Shown here: piece after piece, positions 1 through 11,800 of the stretch
How positions within the stretch are numbered: the stretch's first letter is position 1
Layout: each line of letters starts with the position of its first letter
NCBI GenBank assembly: GCA_027922465.2
Contig: BQMF02000179.1
Span: 558,001-622,000, forward strand
Length of the DNA: 64,000 bases
DNA from: Turritopsis dohrnii
Taxonomy: Eukaryota > Cnidaria > Hydrozoa > Anthoathecata > Oceaniidae
Direction of reading: 5' to 3'
Position numbers and translations under genes: made by a program
Notes under the pieces: model-generated
Told to the model about the DNA's origin: nothing
What the model saw: the letters and a program-made list of their open reading frames with translations, nothing else
Database searches by the model: none

Positions 1-66
1 AATATTTCAAGAACTAAACATTAAAAAACAAATTTTGTGATTATCTAAGGAAAAAGGAAATATTAT

Positions 67-130
67 GGGAAACGATGGATCGTTACCGACATTTGCGTAA
101 ATAACACGGTAACGATAACGATCGTTTCCA
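67..130. repeat. Short imperfect hairpin
   Basis: GGGAAACGAT at the left pairs with ATCGTTTCC at the right, and inner CGTTACCG pairs with CGGTAACG. This gives an imperfect palindrome of about 64 bp. It may be a decayed miniature transposon; no target duplication is visible. Confidence 0.4.
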
Positions 131-230
131 TCAAATTTCCATGCCTGTATATTCAGAATATTTCAGCCTAAACAGTTATTTTGTTTTATAAAGTTTCAGG
201 TATATATTTACAGAAAGAAATGTTTAAAGC

Positions 231-1480
231 TGTATACAGGCGTATTTCCAAGCACTTTTAGCTACTACCGTTCTTTTTGGAAGATTGAGTTTAAAAGCAG
301 TTTGCAGGGAGTCCAGGGGGTGATGTCTCCGGAAGCACTGCGATTCTAGCGTTTTCCCCGATTTCAAACTGCTTTAAAGTCACTCTAAGGGGTGTTCACA
401 TGGATAAAATCAGCCCGGCATAGTGGGCTGGCTTGATTCACCCAGATCTCACCATTATTATCAAGGTCTCATAAAATTCAACATGTCTTTACATGAGAAA
501 TGCATCAGCCCTCCTTGCCGAGATCTTGGTGCATAAAAGCGAGATCTCGGCAAAGCGGGCTGAAATGTTTTCATGTGAACACTCTAGCCAATTAACCTGT
601 TTCTTTGTAACATGTAAACAATGATAATCACGTGACATTTTTCAGCCTGGTTTGTCGGGATGTTTTTTCTCATGTGAACCCAAGACAAAACCACCCCGGT
701 GAACTGAGTCAGCCCGCTTTGCTGGGCTAATTTTTCTCCATGATGTGAACACCCCCAAACTCTTAACTCTAACGTATACAGTTGGGTATAACTGCTTTGC
801 TCTTATTATGCAGAGCTCCTGCGAGAAGGATCTTCAAACTGTGATAAATCTTTCCATGAAATGTGACATCAGAAGTTTTATACGCCTAGTTTCTTTAGTC
901 ACCAAATATGCTCAAACAAGAAAATTCGCAAATTGGCAAATCCCCGCTTCTTCATTCTTAGTATATACCTTGTCAATTGCCATTGAAAAAACCTTTCGTT
1001 TTAAAATGTTCAAACAACAATTTAATTTCTTTGGTGGGCCCAGATAATAAGCAATTTGAATGATAAAAAATTTATACTCTTGCACACTTATGTATAAACC
1101 GTCCATTTAAAAGTTATTTATAACTTTTATGGTGAACAATAGCTTTTTCAATTATAAAACAGGTCAACTACATGTTTACGTTTCATTCATTTACGTTAGG
1201 TAATTTTCTGTTTCTTCTCGAGTATTTTCGTGGCCACTTAAAACTGTTGATTAAAAAATCATAGCCGGAAGACCCTGCGGCAGTCTAGAGTGGCTGAGAA
1301 TCTTGTTAGGCCAAAGGTTGTGTACAAACGATCCAATGATGATGGATAAAATGGACTTTTCTCATGTTTTTGCGGAACACAGAAGTATAAAATTGAGATG
1401 TAAAATGTTTTATAAACCTTTTGAGTTTCTACTTACTGTTATACGGTAGTAGAAAAGTGCTTGGAAATATGCCTGGTATA
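231..1480. mobile_element. Non-autonomous element with about 37-bp inverted ends
   Basis: The left end (231-270) and the reverse complement of the right end (1444-1480) share a block built on TATTTCCAAGCACTTTT followed by CTACTACCG, with only small indels. The interior has no convincing coding sequence (the 100-codon frame at 745 has no recognisable features). A second, smaller inverted-repeat element at 389-755 sits inside it. I do not recognise the superfamily and could not fix a target duplication. Confidence 0.55.
389..755. mobile_element. MITE with GGGGTGTTCACAT ends
   Basis: The element starts GGGGTGTTCACAT and ends ATGTGAACACCCC. The next part of each arm, AGCCCGGCATAGTGGGCTG versus CAGCCCGCTTTGCTGGGCT, also pairs. 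The motif TCATGTGAAC recurs twice inside, so it may be a composite of short terminal units. It has no ORF and is nested in the larger inverted-repeat element. Confidence 0.6.
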
Positions 1481-2793
1481 CCGGGTGAGTCAAAAAAAAG
1501 TACCGGTGTTTCATAACAAATATCTTTAGATTGAATAATTATATATGGAAGACAGGTTTTTTATTTCTGATTAGAGGAATTCGTTAAGTATATTTTGGTG
1601 TATCATTCTTCAAATTTGGTTGAGTAGAAAAAGTTATGAACAAAAAACTGGAAGCGGCCCTTGTGAAAATCTCCAAAAATGGACAAAAAAGCTGAGCAAA
1701 ATGTCTGTATAAATGTAATCAAATAACATACCTATTGAACACAAAATAAAATTTCCAAAACTTATTAACTTGTAAGGAAAGAATATGTGTATAAATCATC
1801 ATTTTGTGTTGCAACACTTTTTTACCAAAAGTAAAAGATCCCTTTTAAAAACCTATGTATAATATGGAATAACTTACAGAGTATTTTTCACTTCCAAACT
1901 TCTCTTTTATATTCACTAATAACGTTTCACTCAGTAAATAATGAAACAATAAATGGTATTATGCAATAAAAGCTAGAATAAAAAAGCATGCTTTACTACC
2001 CACCATCTTTTATTTCTCCGGCACAGTCAGCATGTGGAATACACCAACGATAGGTAAATGTCGCATTTGCTGTCAATCCAAAACAAATACAGCACAGGGT
2101 AAACTGATAGACTGGTAAAACTGTGTAAACTGTTCTGCATAAACTATTACTTGAGAGGATGTTAATTTCATATGACTATTCTATTGTTTGGTGCAAAAAC
2201 GATATAAGCTGAAACTTTGTTTGCTTTTCCTTTTTTGGGACATGAGCTCTTATAAAAGTTGATTAATAAGTCTTTTTACAGTTTTTTATAATTCTTTGTT
2301 GTTTTCGAGATATCTCCATTTCAAGATGTTAGTATTATGCAACGCATAATTAATCATTCTATTTAATAGAAAATATATAGATGAGTTTCTTAGTGACGTA
2401 ATGTTTATAAACACCAGTGTTCTTTGCTCGATAATTACGGTATATTGCAACATAGAATATCATTAATCAAGTCATTTTCCTGTGAGTATGCGCACGCAGC
2501 CTCGCAGGAAATAAAAGTCTCTTTATACACTTCAAAATGTTGTCACTTTATTTGGTTCTCTGGAGTCCCCTTAAAGACAATCGACATTAGAAAGTTTCAA
2601 TACACATTAGCACTTCCTATCTATTTTCATACATTCTATTTGATTTTTAGTATGTACAAGGTATAAAAGTGTAATAATCATTGGAAACTCGTCTATAAAA
2701 CTACACAGATGGAGAGTTCCTCTAAGAACTTTTTCCATTCATAACACTCCTTCCCAGAGAAAGATAGTCTGTTGAAAAAATGTCTTTGTTACA
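1481..2793. other. AT-rich intergenic sequence
   Basis: No gene or clear repeat was seen. The first bases after the upstream element (GGGTGAGTCAAAAAAAAGTA) resemble a mariner-type terminus, but no partner end was found. Confidence 0.4.
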
Positions 2794-3815
2794 TATTACT
2801 CGCCAGTAAAAAAGTACTCGCGATAGTTAGGCCATAGTGTTATTTAATACTTCGTCCAGCGTAACAGACTTAAGAAAAGTAGCGATGCGGAATGCGGGCA
2901 TTATTCATTATGCATTATTTTGCAAACGAAAAATGACATACAATGCACATTTTTTAACGATAATGTACTATAAGGCGGATTTTAGAACAGACCTTTTCAT
3001 AAATGTTATGAAGTATTACACAATATTAATGAGCCATTCTCTATTTATTTTCGTTAAATACATCAGGTGTGTTTGTTTCTTTTTTTCACTTCCCGATATA
3101 CTAACATTTATTTGTCTAGACAGTCAAGTAAAAGAAAGTCACGTCGCGACATGTATCTTAGCAATGTTTATGTTCAAGATGATTATATTATTCTAAAATT
3201 TCAACAAAAAAAAATGAAATAAAAATTTTTGAACAATGATGGGGAGTATATCAATTGCCGTCGCTAATTCTGATGTATATTTCATTTTAAAGGAGAACAT
3301 AAAAATAGAAGTATAAAAGATACATCAACTTAAGCAACGAAGAAAAGCACTACGGAGATAGGAGACATATATATGCACTAAAATATAAAAAAACATCTTT
3401 TACAAAGCTTCGTTAAAATGAAAATATGCGAAGAAATAACTATTTCGTAAATCTCTCCACCGTTTGTTCCAATGAATTTGATTTGAAGATCTATTTACAA
3501 TTCCGTTTGCAACGACAGAGGAAATATTTACGAAACCAGGGCATAAAACTCTGAGGAGTCATAATTAAATAGAAATATGTATTTAAAAAATGGGAGGTAC
3601 CTTTCACATAAGCATCGTAATGTACTTGACGAGGTTCCTCTATAATGTTTTTGTTTTGTTTTAGTTAAGTTTTTTAAAGATGCTTTAAGTTGTAAAAATA
3701 GTGTATTTTAATGTGCATTATTTGTCCGAAAAAGTCATAATGCGGGCGGGTTATGCTGAACAAAGTATTAAATAACTATGGCCTTACAGTTACGCGAGTA
3801 CCAGCGCGAGCAATA
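2794..3815. mobile_element. Non-autonomous element, about 1.0 kb, long inverted ends
   Basis: The left arm (2794-2930) and the reverse complement of the right arm (3705-3815) share TATTRCTCGC, then TACTCGCG, then AAGGCCATAG, TTATTTAATACTT and GCGGGC-ATTAT blocks in the same order. That gives arms of about 100 bp with moderate divergence. The 119-codon frame inside (2837-3196) is hydrophobic and low in complexity and lacks recognisable domains, so I do not call it a gene. Confidence 0.55.
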
Positions 3816-4532
3816 CTCACATCGGAATTCGAGGCCTGCGGTTTATATACCTGTTTTTAAGCTCTGATTTTTACTACTTGACCAAGTTCCATCACATTTC
3901 CTTTTTATTATATTCAATGAACCTAATATGTTTGCGAGATAAGTGAGATTCTCCTAAACAATTTGCGTTTCACACTCAGTAAAATGGAAATTTCTAGTGA
4001 GAATTATTCCCAGAAATCGATTTAATGCAGTGTACATTTATCTTTCACTTTCTGTATGAGTGCATGCACAAAATTATTCTTCATTTTGTGTAGTTGTTCA
4101 ATTTTGCATTGTAGCCTGTGATTATATTTGATATATATGCCAAATTTGGTTGATTTTTCAATGTGTAATTGAGCAATGGTGACTTCAAAATTTAGAAGCT
4201 CTGTAAAAACGACTGCCACAGTTTTATCTGTATATTGAATAAGTAATATTTGTCATTAACAGCTTAAATTGTTTCTTGGTTTAAAAAAGCACCATAGTTG
4301 TGATCCAGCCTCTGTAATGTCACACCTGTACATGTAGTTACTATGTAAACAACACTTTGTGCTTTTTTGTGTGAATTTCGACATTTCAGCAATGGCTATG
4401 GACAGAAATATTATGCTCACAATCTGATGAGAATACCAAAAAATACAACATTGAGGGCCATGATAAGTTCTGATAACTGACTTAATTTAGGGTTGGTATT
4501 AAAGGGACTTTGCATTTTTTTGTTTTAGCAGA

Positions 4533-5039
4533 ATGAGTGATGTCATACCTAAAAAATGTTGCATCAAGTATAACCCAGCTACACTAACTCTGTTTTACGT
4601 AGTCAAAGCAAGTGGAAAATTGCATCGAAGATCCATACCAGTTCGTACCACAAACAATGTTATTGATGACGATGTTATTAATAATTTGCTGAATAAGTCT
4701 CACCACTCAAAATATTTGAAAGCATTTAATCAGGATCAGATTAAGAAACTCCTAAAAATGCTCAATAAGGAAAATGAGGAATTAAAATTCAATTTGAATG
4801 AAGACAAAAATACTGTTGATCTGGGTGTCGATATCAGTTCTGCAGATCTTAACAAGCTAGATGATAACAAGCTGAACCAAGTCAAAGAAGTCATGAACAA
4901 GTCCTTTGAACAGAATCAAGTGAAACCTTCTGATGCAGATTGGAAGTATGACATAGAAGTAAATTTTGATGAAAAAGTAGCAAACAAAATAGAATCCTCT
5001 GGATGGGATGATGATGATGACTCTGATATGGAGTTCTGA
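4533..5039 (+). CDS. CEP19: Centrosomal protein 19 (CEP19) orthologue
   Basis: Seen: one uninterrupted 168-codon frame. Its N-terminus reads PKKCCIKYNPATLTLFY. The middle contains LNKLDDNKLNQVK, followed by FEQNQ, YDIEVNF and a C-terminal SGWDDDDDSDMEF. These blocks match vertebrate CEP19 in order and spacing, and the length is close to the human protein (about 165 residues). CEP19 is known to sit at the distal mother centriole/basal body, where it binds CEP350/FOP and RABL2 and promotes ciliogenesis. The ATG lies four bases after a good 3' splice site (TTTTTTTGTTTTAG, about 4517-4530), so a 5' UTR exon further upstream is likely; the coding part is intronless. A divergent acidic tail (five Asp in a row) is the main difference. 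Confidence in the family is high. Confidence 0.88.
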   Translation: MSDVIPKKCCIKYNPATLTLFYVVKASGKLHRRSIPVRTTNNVIDDDVINNLLNKSHHSKYLKAFNQDQIKKLLKMLNKENEELKFNLNEDKNTVDLGVDISSADLNKLDDNKLNQVKEVMNKSFEQNQVKPSDADWKYDIEVNFDEKVANKIESSGWDDDDDSDMEF

Positions 5040-5895
5040 AGGTTCATAACATTTTTTGGTTGATGTTTCAAAGTTGTTAGAATTGTAATTGCTATTCCTG
5101 ATAATAATCTCAAAAACGTTTAAGCTTCAAAATATTGAAAGATTTTGGATTTGTTAATGATATAATCCGGATATATCTCAAAAAGCAAACCTCCTCACCA
5201 ACGTGCATGTATTATGTTGTATTCAGTTCTGATGGAGATAATGTAGATGAGGAAAAGAACAATGACGAATGATGACTTCTTAGGAATTCTAGCAGCGGTT
5301 AATAAAGCTACTTGTATGCATGGAAGAACTACAAAAAATATGCATTGGTATAATACAATTTTGTTTGAAATTACCATTGCTTAAAAATATGATTGAAATA
5401 CTCAATATTTCCTTGTGGGAATTATAATTCCATTGGTTTTCGTCATTACGAAACTTTGACACTCTCCACCGTTGGTGCTTATTATTGTTTTTGTTTGCAG
5501 AAATATATTTATCATGACCTTATTAAATATCTAGAAATTTGACCTCTTGAAACATTGAAATTGGAGAATGTTTTAGTCAACAATTAAGCAATGCACATCT
5601 TAGTTGTTTTTTTAATAAATATTGTTTTTATGTGATATTACCAATGTTGTGTTTTTAAAAAAGATTGAAGGTATTATCAGGTCTGTGATTCCTCTGCAAA
5701 TTTGTTTGTGAGTGAAGTTTTAATTTAGGTATAACTCTCAAATTGATATTCTTTTTTGAGATGCTGAGGACTGGAAATTCTTTGCTAGAATTTTCTTTTC
5801 TTTTTCATTTTTTTCATTTGGAATGCTTGTTGTTTGAAAGATTTACAACAAAATCTTGTTAGCGTTGTGTTGTTGTCAACTCTGAAATCTAGATA
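5040..5895. other. CEP19 3' UTR and spacer to ADHFE1
   Basis: AATAAA-type signals occur near 5300 and 5612. No further coding sequence was seen before the ADHFE1 start codon. Confidence 0.5.
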
Positions 5896-8800
5896 ATGAA
5901 GCTTCCAACTATTTCAAAAGAGTCGGTGTTACATGTGATGCGAATGGCCACATCGATTGGGTATGATACATGCAGTTTTTTGAAGTTTTTGTTTTTGTTA
6001 GATTTGCCAAAGTTTTATTTTAACGATTTCATGACTTTAATTTTGTTGATTTTTCTTTCGGTACCTTCTGCTTGCCATCACAAGGTATAACATTTATAAA
6101 GTTAAACATTTATAAAAAGTAAAAAAGTATGCATATGTGAATAATAATAATTACTAGAAAAAACAAAACGTTATTTCAATTCTAGAAGATATGAAAGGCC
6201 ATCCAAGATTCTGAGCTAGTTTATGAACTCATTTAGATTTTTAGATAACAAATTATAGCCATTCTCTAATAGGCCATGTGTAATTGTGACAAAATCTCTT
6301 TCTAAAAATTTCACCAGAGTTTTATTTAATCTTTTTTGTTTTAGGTGTCAATGTCCTGCTCATTCACATGCACATACCCCAAGATATCAGTGTAGTAAGT
6401 GACAAAAGTTTCATAAATGTATGTGACATGAACTAAATTCCAACAAATATCAGCTTTTGTGAAAGAAACCTCCACAATTTGTTTGTTAAAGTTACCATTT
6501 TTATGCATTATCTTTGCTCTGTCTATACAATAGTATTTTGGATTTAATCATTAGTCTAAACAGACTCTGATCTGTTTATTTGTTTTATGGCTATCTGTAT
6601 GATACTTAATACATGATAGTTCTGTCAATGCAAAATGCGATATTTGTTTAACATTAAAAGACCCTTAGCTCTTGTTCCATCACTCTCTGCTACAGTTTTT
6701 TCCACTTTTTTTTGCTTTATTGGGTCTTTCACTATTAATGTGGTTTTAATATTTCACTTTGAAGAATGATAAGTAATTCAGTAAGGAGATGTGAAAAAGA
6801 TCTCACAGTCCTGCTGAAGGCTGCTTCCTCAGTGTTTGTCACTTTGATAAAGAGTTTACATTTTTTTATACTTTCTTTCAAAAAGTCTGCCTGTATACGT
6901 TTATTTAATTAACATACTTGTTGGTGTGGATGCCTTGATTCTGTTATAAATTATGAAGACTTATATTTGTGGATTTTCTTACAGATTCAACAAGTTCTGC
7001 AAATAGCAAGGATTACGCTGTTGAGGTAAATTTACTATTCCGTTTTCACAAAGTTGAGATTATTAGGAGAACTATTATTAGGAGAAATTATCTAAGAGAG
7101 ATGATAGCACTTTTGTCTAAATATTTATTTTAGATGGCATGTTCAAACATACGTTATGGTCAAGGGGTTACCGCTGAAGTAGGCATGGTAGGTGCCATCA
7201 TCTTTCATCTTCTCCGAATTTGCTAAAATACCAAAGTTAGTGCCACACCCATTCTTCGTTTGTAAATTATCTCATCACACACCAGCAAGTAGTTTTTGTT
7301 GATCTCAATTATCTGGCAGATAAACTGTATCTTACCAAAGTTTGGATTATTTTCAGGATTTTGCCAACATGAAATCAAAGAGAGTGGCACTATTCACTGA
7401 TAAAAATGTGAGTAAAAGATTGTATATTTGTTTATTTCAACACAGGATAAGGAAAGTTGTGGACACACTTCCATCTTATTGCCCCCGCAGCGAGCGAGAA
7501 GGCATAGTAGTTTCAGTAGAGATAGGCAAATGTCAGTCTCAGATTTTGTTCTTCATCCTCATCATCATCATCCTCCAACTTTTCGTGTTGCTGTTACACG
7601 CTGGTATATCTCCCGTTTCAAAGCATGGTACTGTAAGTGGGAGACACGATGTTTTCTCGTATCTGTCTCCTGATTTATTTCTATATTATACTGTGTTATT
7701 TAGAAAGTTCGTTTGCTCAAACTGCTTAGAAATTTTTCATATTACTTTTGTGTTGTTTTCATGAAGGGAACAACAAGGATTTTGAAGCAAAGCTTGAAAT
7801 CTGAAATTGTACCAACCATGCATTTTATTTTTGTATATATGATGTTTTAGCTCTTAAATCTTTGCTATTTTTTATTTTGAATGAAAGCTTGAGAAACGTT
7901 TAAAATGATTTCTACTAATGGATTTTTCCTTTTAAGTTTTTTTTTTCTTTTAGCTCTTACAAAATTTCTTTAACAAATCTTATTTTGATTATAAAATACG
8001 TATCTATGATTGCAGTTCACACATTTTTTTTGTTTGTAGCAATATTTTCTGATATTACTTGTTAAACCTCATTTACACTTTTCAAAAGTAATTAGCATTA
8101 GTGTGACTTAAGCCTAAGAGATAACAAAAAGTAACAAAGTTTTATGCAGATTTTTAGCGTAAATAATTTTTGGCGCGCTCTTTCATACAGATACTTTGAT
8201 CACGATTTGTATTTGAAATATTGTGTATCTTTTGCCATACATAAAAGACTGGCTTTGTCAAAATATTTAAAGTATGCCACTTATCAGGCCCAAATCAACC
8301 AAAAATATTTTACAAAAATCCTTAAATTACAGAATGTTTGGGTGGAAAGTTTTCTTTTTTAATGTATTTTTGATGTGTGTACAAATTGGAAAGCTTGAGC
8401 GCGGGGGCATTTTTAGCTAAAGCTACATGCTAGTATATAATAGCGAATGTGCATCACACTTTTATTTGAGTGATATATTTAGTGATTTCAGTGATATATT
8501 TAGTTTAAATTTATGGTCAAGTTCTTCTTAGTTACGTAGAGGCACAATGTGGATTCGCCACATAATTCCACACAATATAAAAACACATGGCGTGACGTCA
8601 GTTAATTTTTGCTATCACGGGGGAACCATTGCACTGTATCCCCAATCAAACATGACGTTTTTGGGGAAATATGTCGGGAACCAAAGGGAAAACTGACGTT
8701 TTTAGGGTCGGCGATGCGTGTGATGGTGTGATGCAACATTTGGGCCTAAATTTATGTGGTACTACGGCTATGACGTCATCATAATCTTAAATTAACGATA

Positions 8801-11800
8801 TCTCTGCAATGGTTGGTCGTAGCGAAACGATCCCATACATTTTTTTAATCAGTTTTTAGCTCTACAACATGCATACATTTTCTGTTTCCAATTCCTAAAT
8901 TGGAATTTTCGTGACAGGGTTTTCAAATTTGACACATTTTGAAGTTAAACTCGGTAAAAAAATTTTACCCCAGCGCTGCAAATAACGGCCGGTCAGCGGT
9001 CAATGACTGGCAATATAAGGCATTTGATCATGTATTTTTTGTAATGGTTGATCAACTTGACCATTCAGAATTAATTTTATGGAAAAGAAAGAATCATCAG
9101 ATTTTGCGAAGACGTGCTTTTAATCGCGCACGAAGATACTCTTTAAAAACATAAGTGATTATTCACCAATTTGTTGTTGCTAGGGAGAACGGCCTCATTG
9201 TTAAGGTAATTCTGAAATTCCCTTCGTTATATGAATTCATTTGTTCACCTAACGAAAGAATATGAAAACAAAAGTGGTACCAGCAGGACTCCTTTTCGTG
9301 TTATTCAATGAAATTAAAAAGCATCTTAGTTTCCAGCTCCCTTTACAATAACAGTGTTTACATTTTTCAAGTTTGACTTGACCGGCAATATAGCCATGTG
9401 ACCGGCAGATTTTGACTTTTAATGATCACGATGACCAGCTGGTGTAAAAAAATTATTTGCAGCGCTGTTACCCAGGTTACTATTTTCAAAAATATTACTG
9501 AAATTGTCTTATTAAATTCCCTGGTTTAACAACCTAAAGTATACGCCAGTTTTTTTTTAACTTGAACTGACTCGATGCATTTGGCTAAGAATGGACTCTG
9601 ACCATTCTTAAACAAATTCAGTAATAAGATAGGTAATGCAGGCTTATAATAGTTTCTAAAAACCAGTATGATATTTAATTTTACATTTTTGTTTCTATGG
9701 CGTCAAATTTACTGAACATGTGAAGATCATGACATGTCTTCCTGTTTTTAGCTAACTGGTTTGCCACCTGTGTTGGAAGCTGTCAAATCACTTGAACGAA
9801 GTGGCATAAGTTATTCTTTATTCGATGATGTGAGGATCGAGCCAACAGATGTCAGGTTTGTTGTTTCCTTGAGTTATTTTGCCACATTTTGTAAGAGCAA
9901 TTTTTTGATCTTTGATTGTTTTATCTAGAAACATGTCCCCAACTTGTAAAAGAGAAACTGATAATAATACGCGAGCTCATAAAATTTTCTATAGTCAAAC
10001 TTATTGCGTCCTTTATGTTTAATTATTGTGGTGTCAATTATTATAAACATTTCTCTGAACATTAATAAGTCAAAATCAAATATAAACATTGAAATCATGG
10101 AAATTTATTATTTTTTGAACTTTATAAGTTATTTGTTAAACCAGTAGTGAAATAATTATAAGAAAGGAAATTCTTAGACAATTCACAAAGTAATATTGTA
10201 TATACGTCAGCCATTTTGTTGCTTGTGCAGTAATTGATAAATAAAACACTGTACAGTACATGTTTCTGACGCAGTACACACAAAATCTACTTATTTCCAA
10301 ATGCTGAAAGAATTTTATTGCAAAAATTTTTTATCATTCACAATTTCAATGTCAGTGGGTCTAATATTTAAAATCTCTTGAGGGGGTGTTTGGAAAGGCA
10401 TGGACAGTTTTGGGGTTTTTGCCTGTTTCCACAACATTCATGTGGAAAGCTTAAGAACTTCGGATAATTCAGATAAACAAGCTAGTTAAAAATGGATACC
10501 GCTCACATTGTCAGTTGTAGCTTAAATGTCTGATTCGTCCGTGTTGGAATTGATCAGATTGTATATGGTATGTTATAAATCTTAGGTGGATGAGTTTCAA
10601 GCAAACACAAACAAGGAACTGACCGGTCAAGATAAAATGATCTTATAGCATTTTTAAGTTGGTTGATGAAATATTTGTAAGAAGGACTGTTTAGAGAGGT
10701 CTAGTAAATAACGTTTTTCAAGTGACATTTTCATTATTATTATCAACACAATGATAATGCAATGATAGTGTTGCAATGATAATGCAATGATAGTGTTGCA
10801 ATGATAGTGTTGCAATGATAACGTTGCAATGATAACGTTGCAATGATAGCCTTGCAATGATAGCCTTGCAATGATTGTGTTGCAATTGAGTTCGACCCAT
10901 AACGCTCTTGTTCCATTTTGATTTTTTAGTTTTATGAAAGGTGTAGACTTTGCAAAACAAGGTGATTTTGATGCATTTCTTGCTGTTGGTGGCGGATCTG
11001 TGATCGACACAGCGAAGGCTGCAAACTTATTGCTTTCCAATCCAGACAAGGAATTGCTTGATTTTGTCAATGCACCAATTGGTAAGGGTTTGAACCCTGA
11101 CAACCCTCTCAAACCATTGATTGCTGGTAAGCGATTTGTTTAACGTGAAATTCGAAAAATGAAACTGTTCATAATTGGATCGGATTTGAATGATCCTTTG
11201 CACCTTGATCAACTACGTTTCTGACCCAAGGCTTGTTCTTTGTGTTGATTTGGAACAAGTGATGTATTCTTGTTAGTTTTTCCTTAATAATTTATTGATG
11301 GTATATTGAAAGTCTTGTACTCCGATTTGTAATCTGGATGATTACAAAGTTAGACAAAACGATTGCGAATCGGTAGCATTGATATTCTGATCCTTCTGAT
11401 GTAGTCCCCACGACAGCTGGTACTGGCAGCGAGACCACTGGAGTTGCTGTGTTCGATTACACGCCACTACAAGCCAAAACGGGTATTGGTAACCGGGCTT
11501 TGCGACCTTTACTCGGTATCGTGGACCCGCTGCATACCCTGCACATGCCTGCCAGGGTTGCAGCTAACAGTGGTTTTGATGTTTTCTGGTAGGTTGAAAT
11601 ACTCTGGCTCAATGTTCCTGCTGATAATGTTGTAGTTGTGAAATTTTTAATTATTTAGCCATGCACTTGAATCATACACAGCAATTCCTTACACAGAAAG
11701 AAGTCCACGCCCAACGGACCCGATATTGCGCCCAGCCTATCAGGGTAGTAATCCAATTAGTGATGTTTGGTCAAAACACGCCCTAAAAACGTGCGTGAAA

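Noticed and set aside
2837..3196. 119-codon frame on the + strand
   Set aside because: It is hydrophobic, lacks domain features and lies inside an inverted-repeat element; no sign of splicing or conservation.
7342..7764. 140-codon frame on the + strand
   Set aside because: It is ADHFE1 exon 5 read through its donor (GTGAGT at 7408) into the intron.
10654..11112. 152-codon frame on the - strand
   Set aside because: It is antisense to ADHFE1 exon 7 and a minisatellite, giving repetitive [13 protein letters not shown] peptide.
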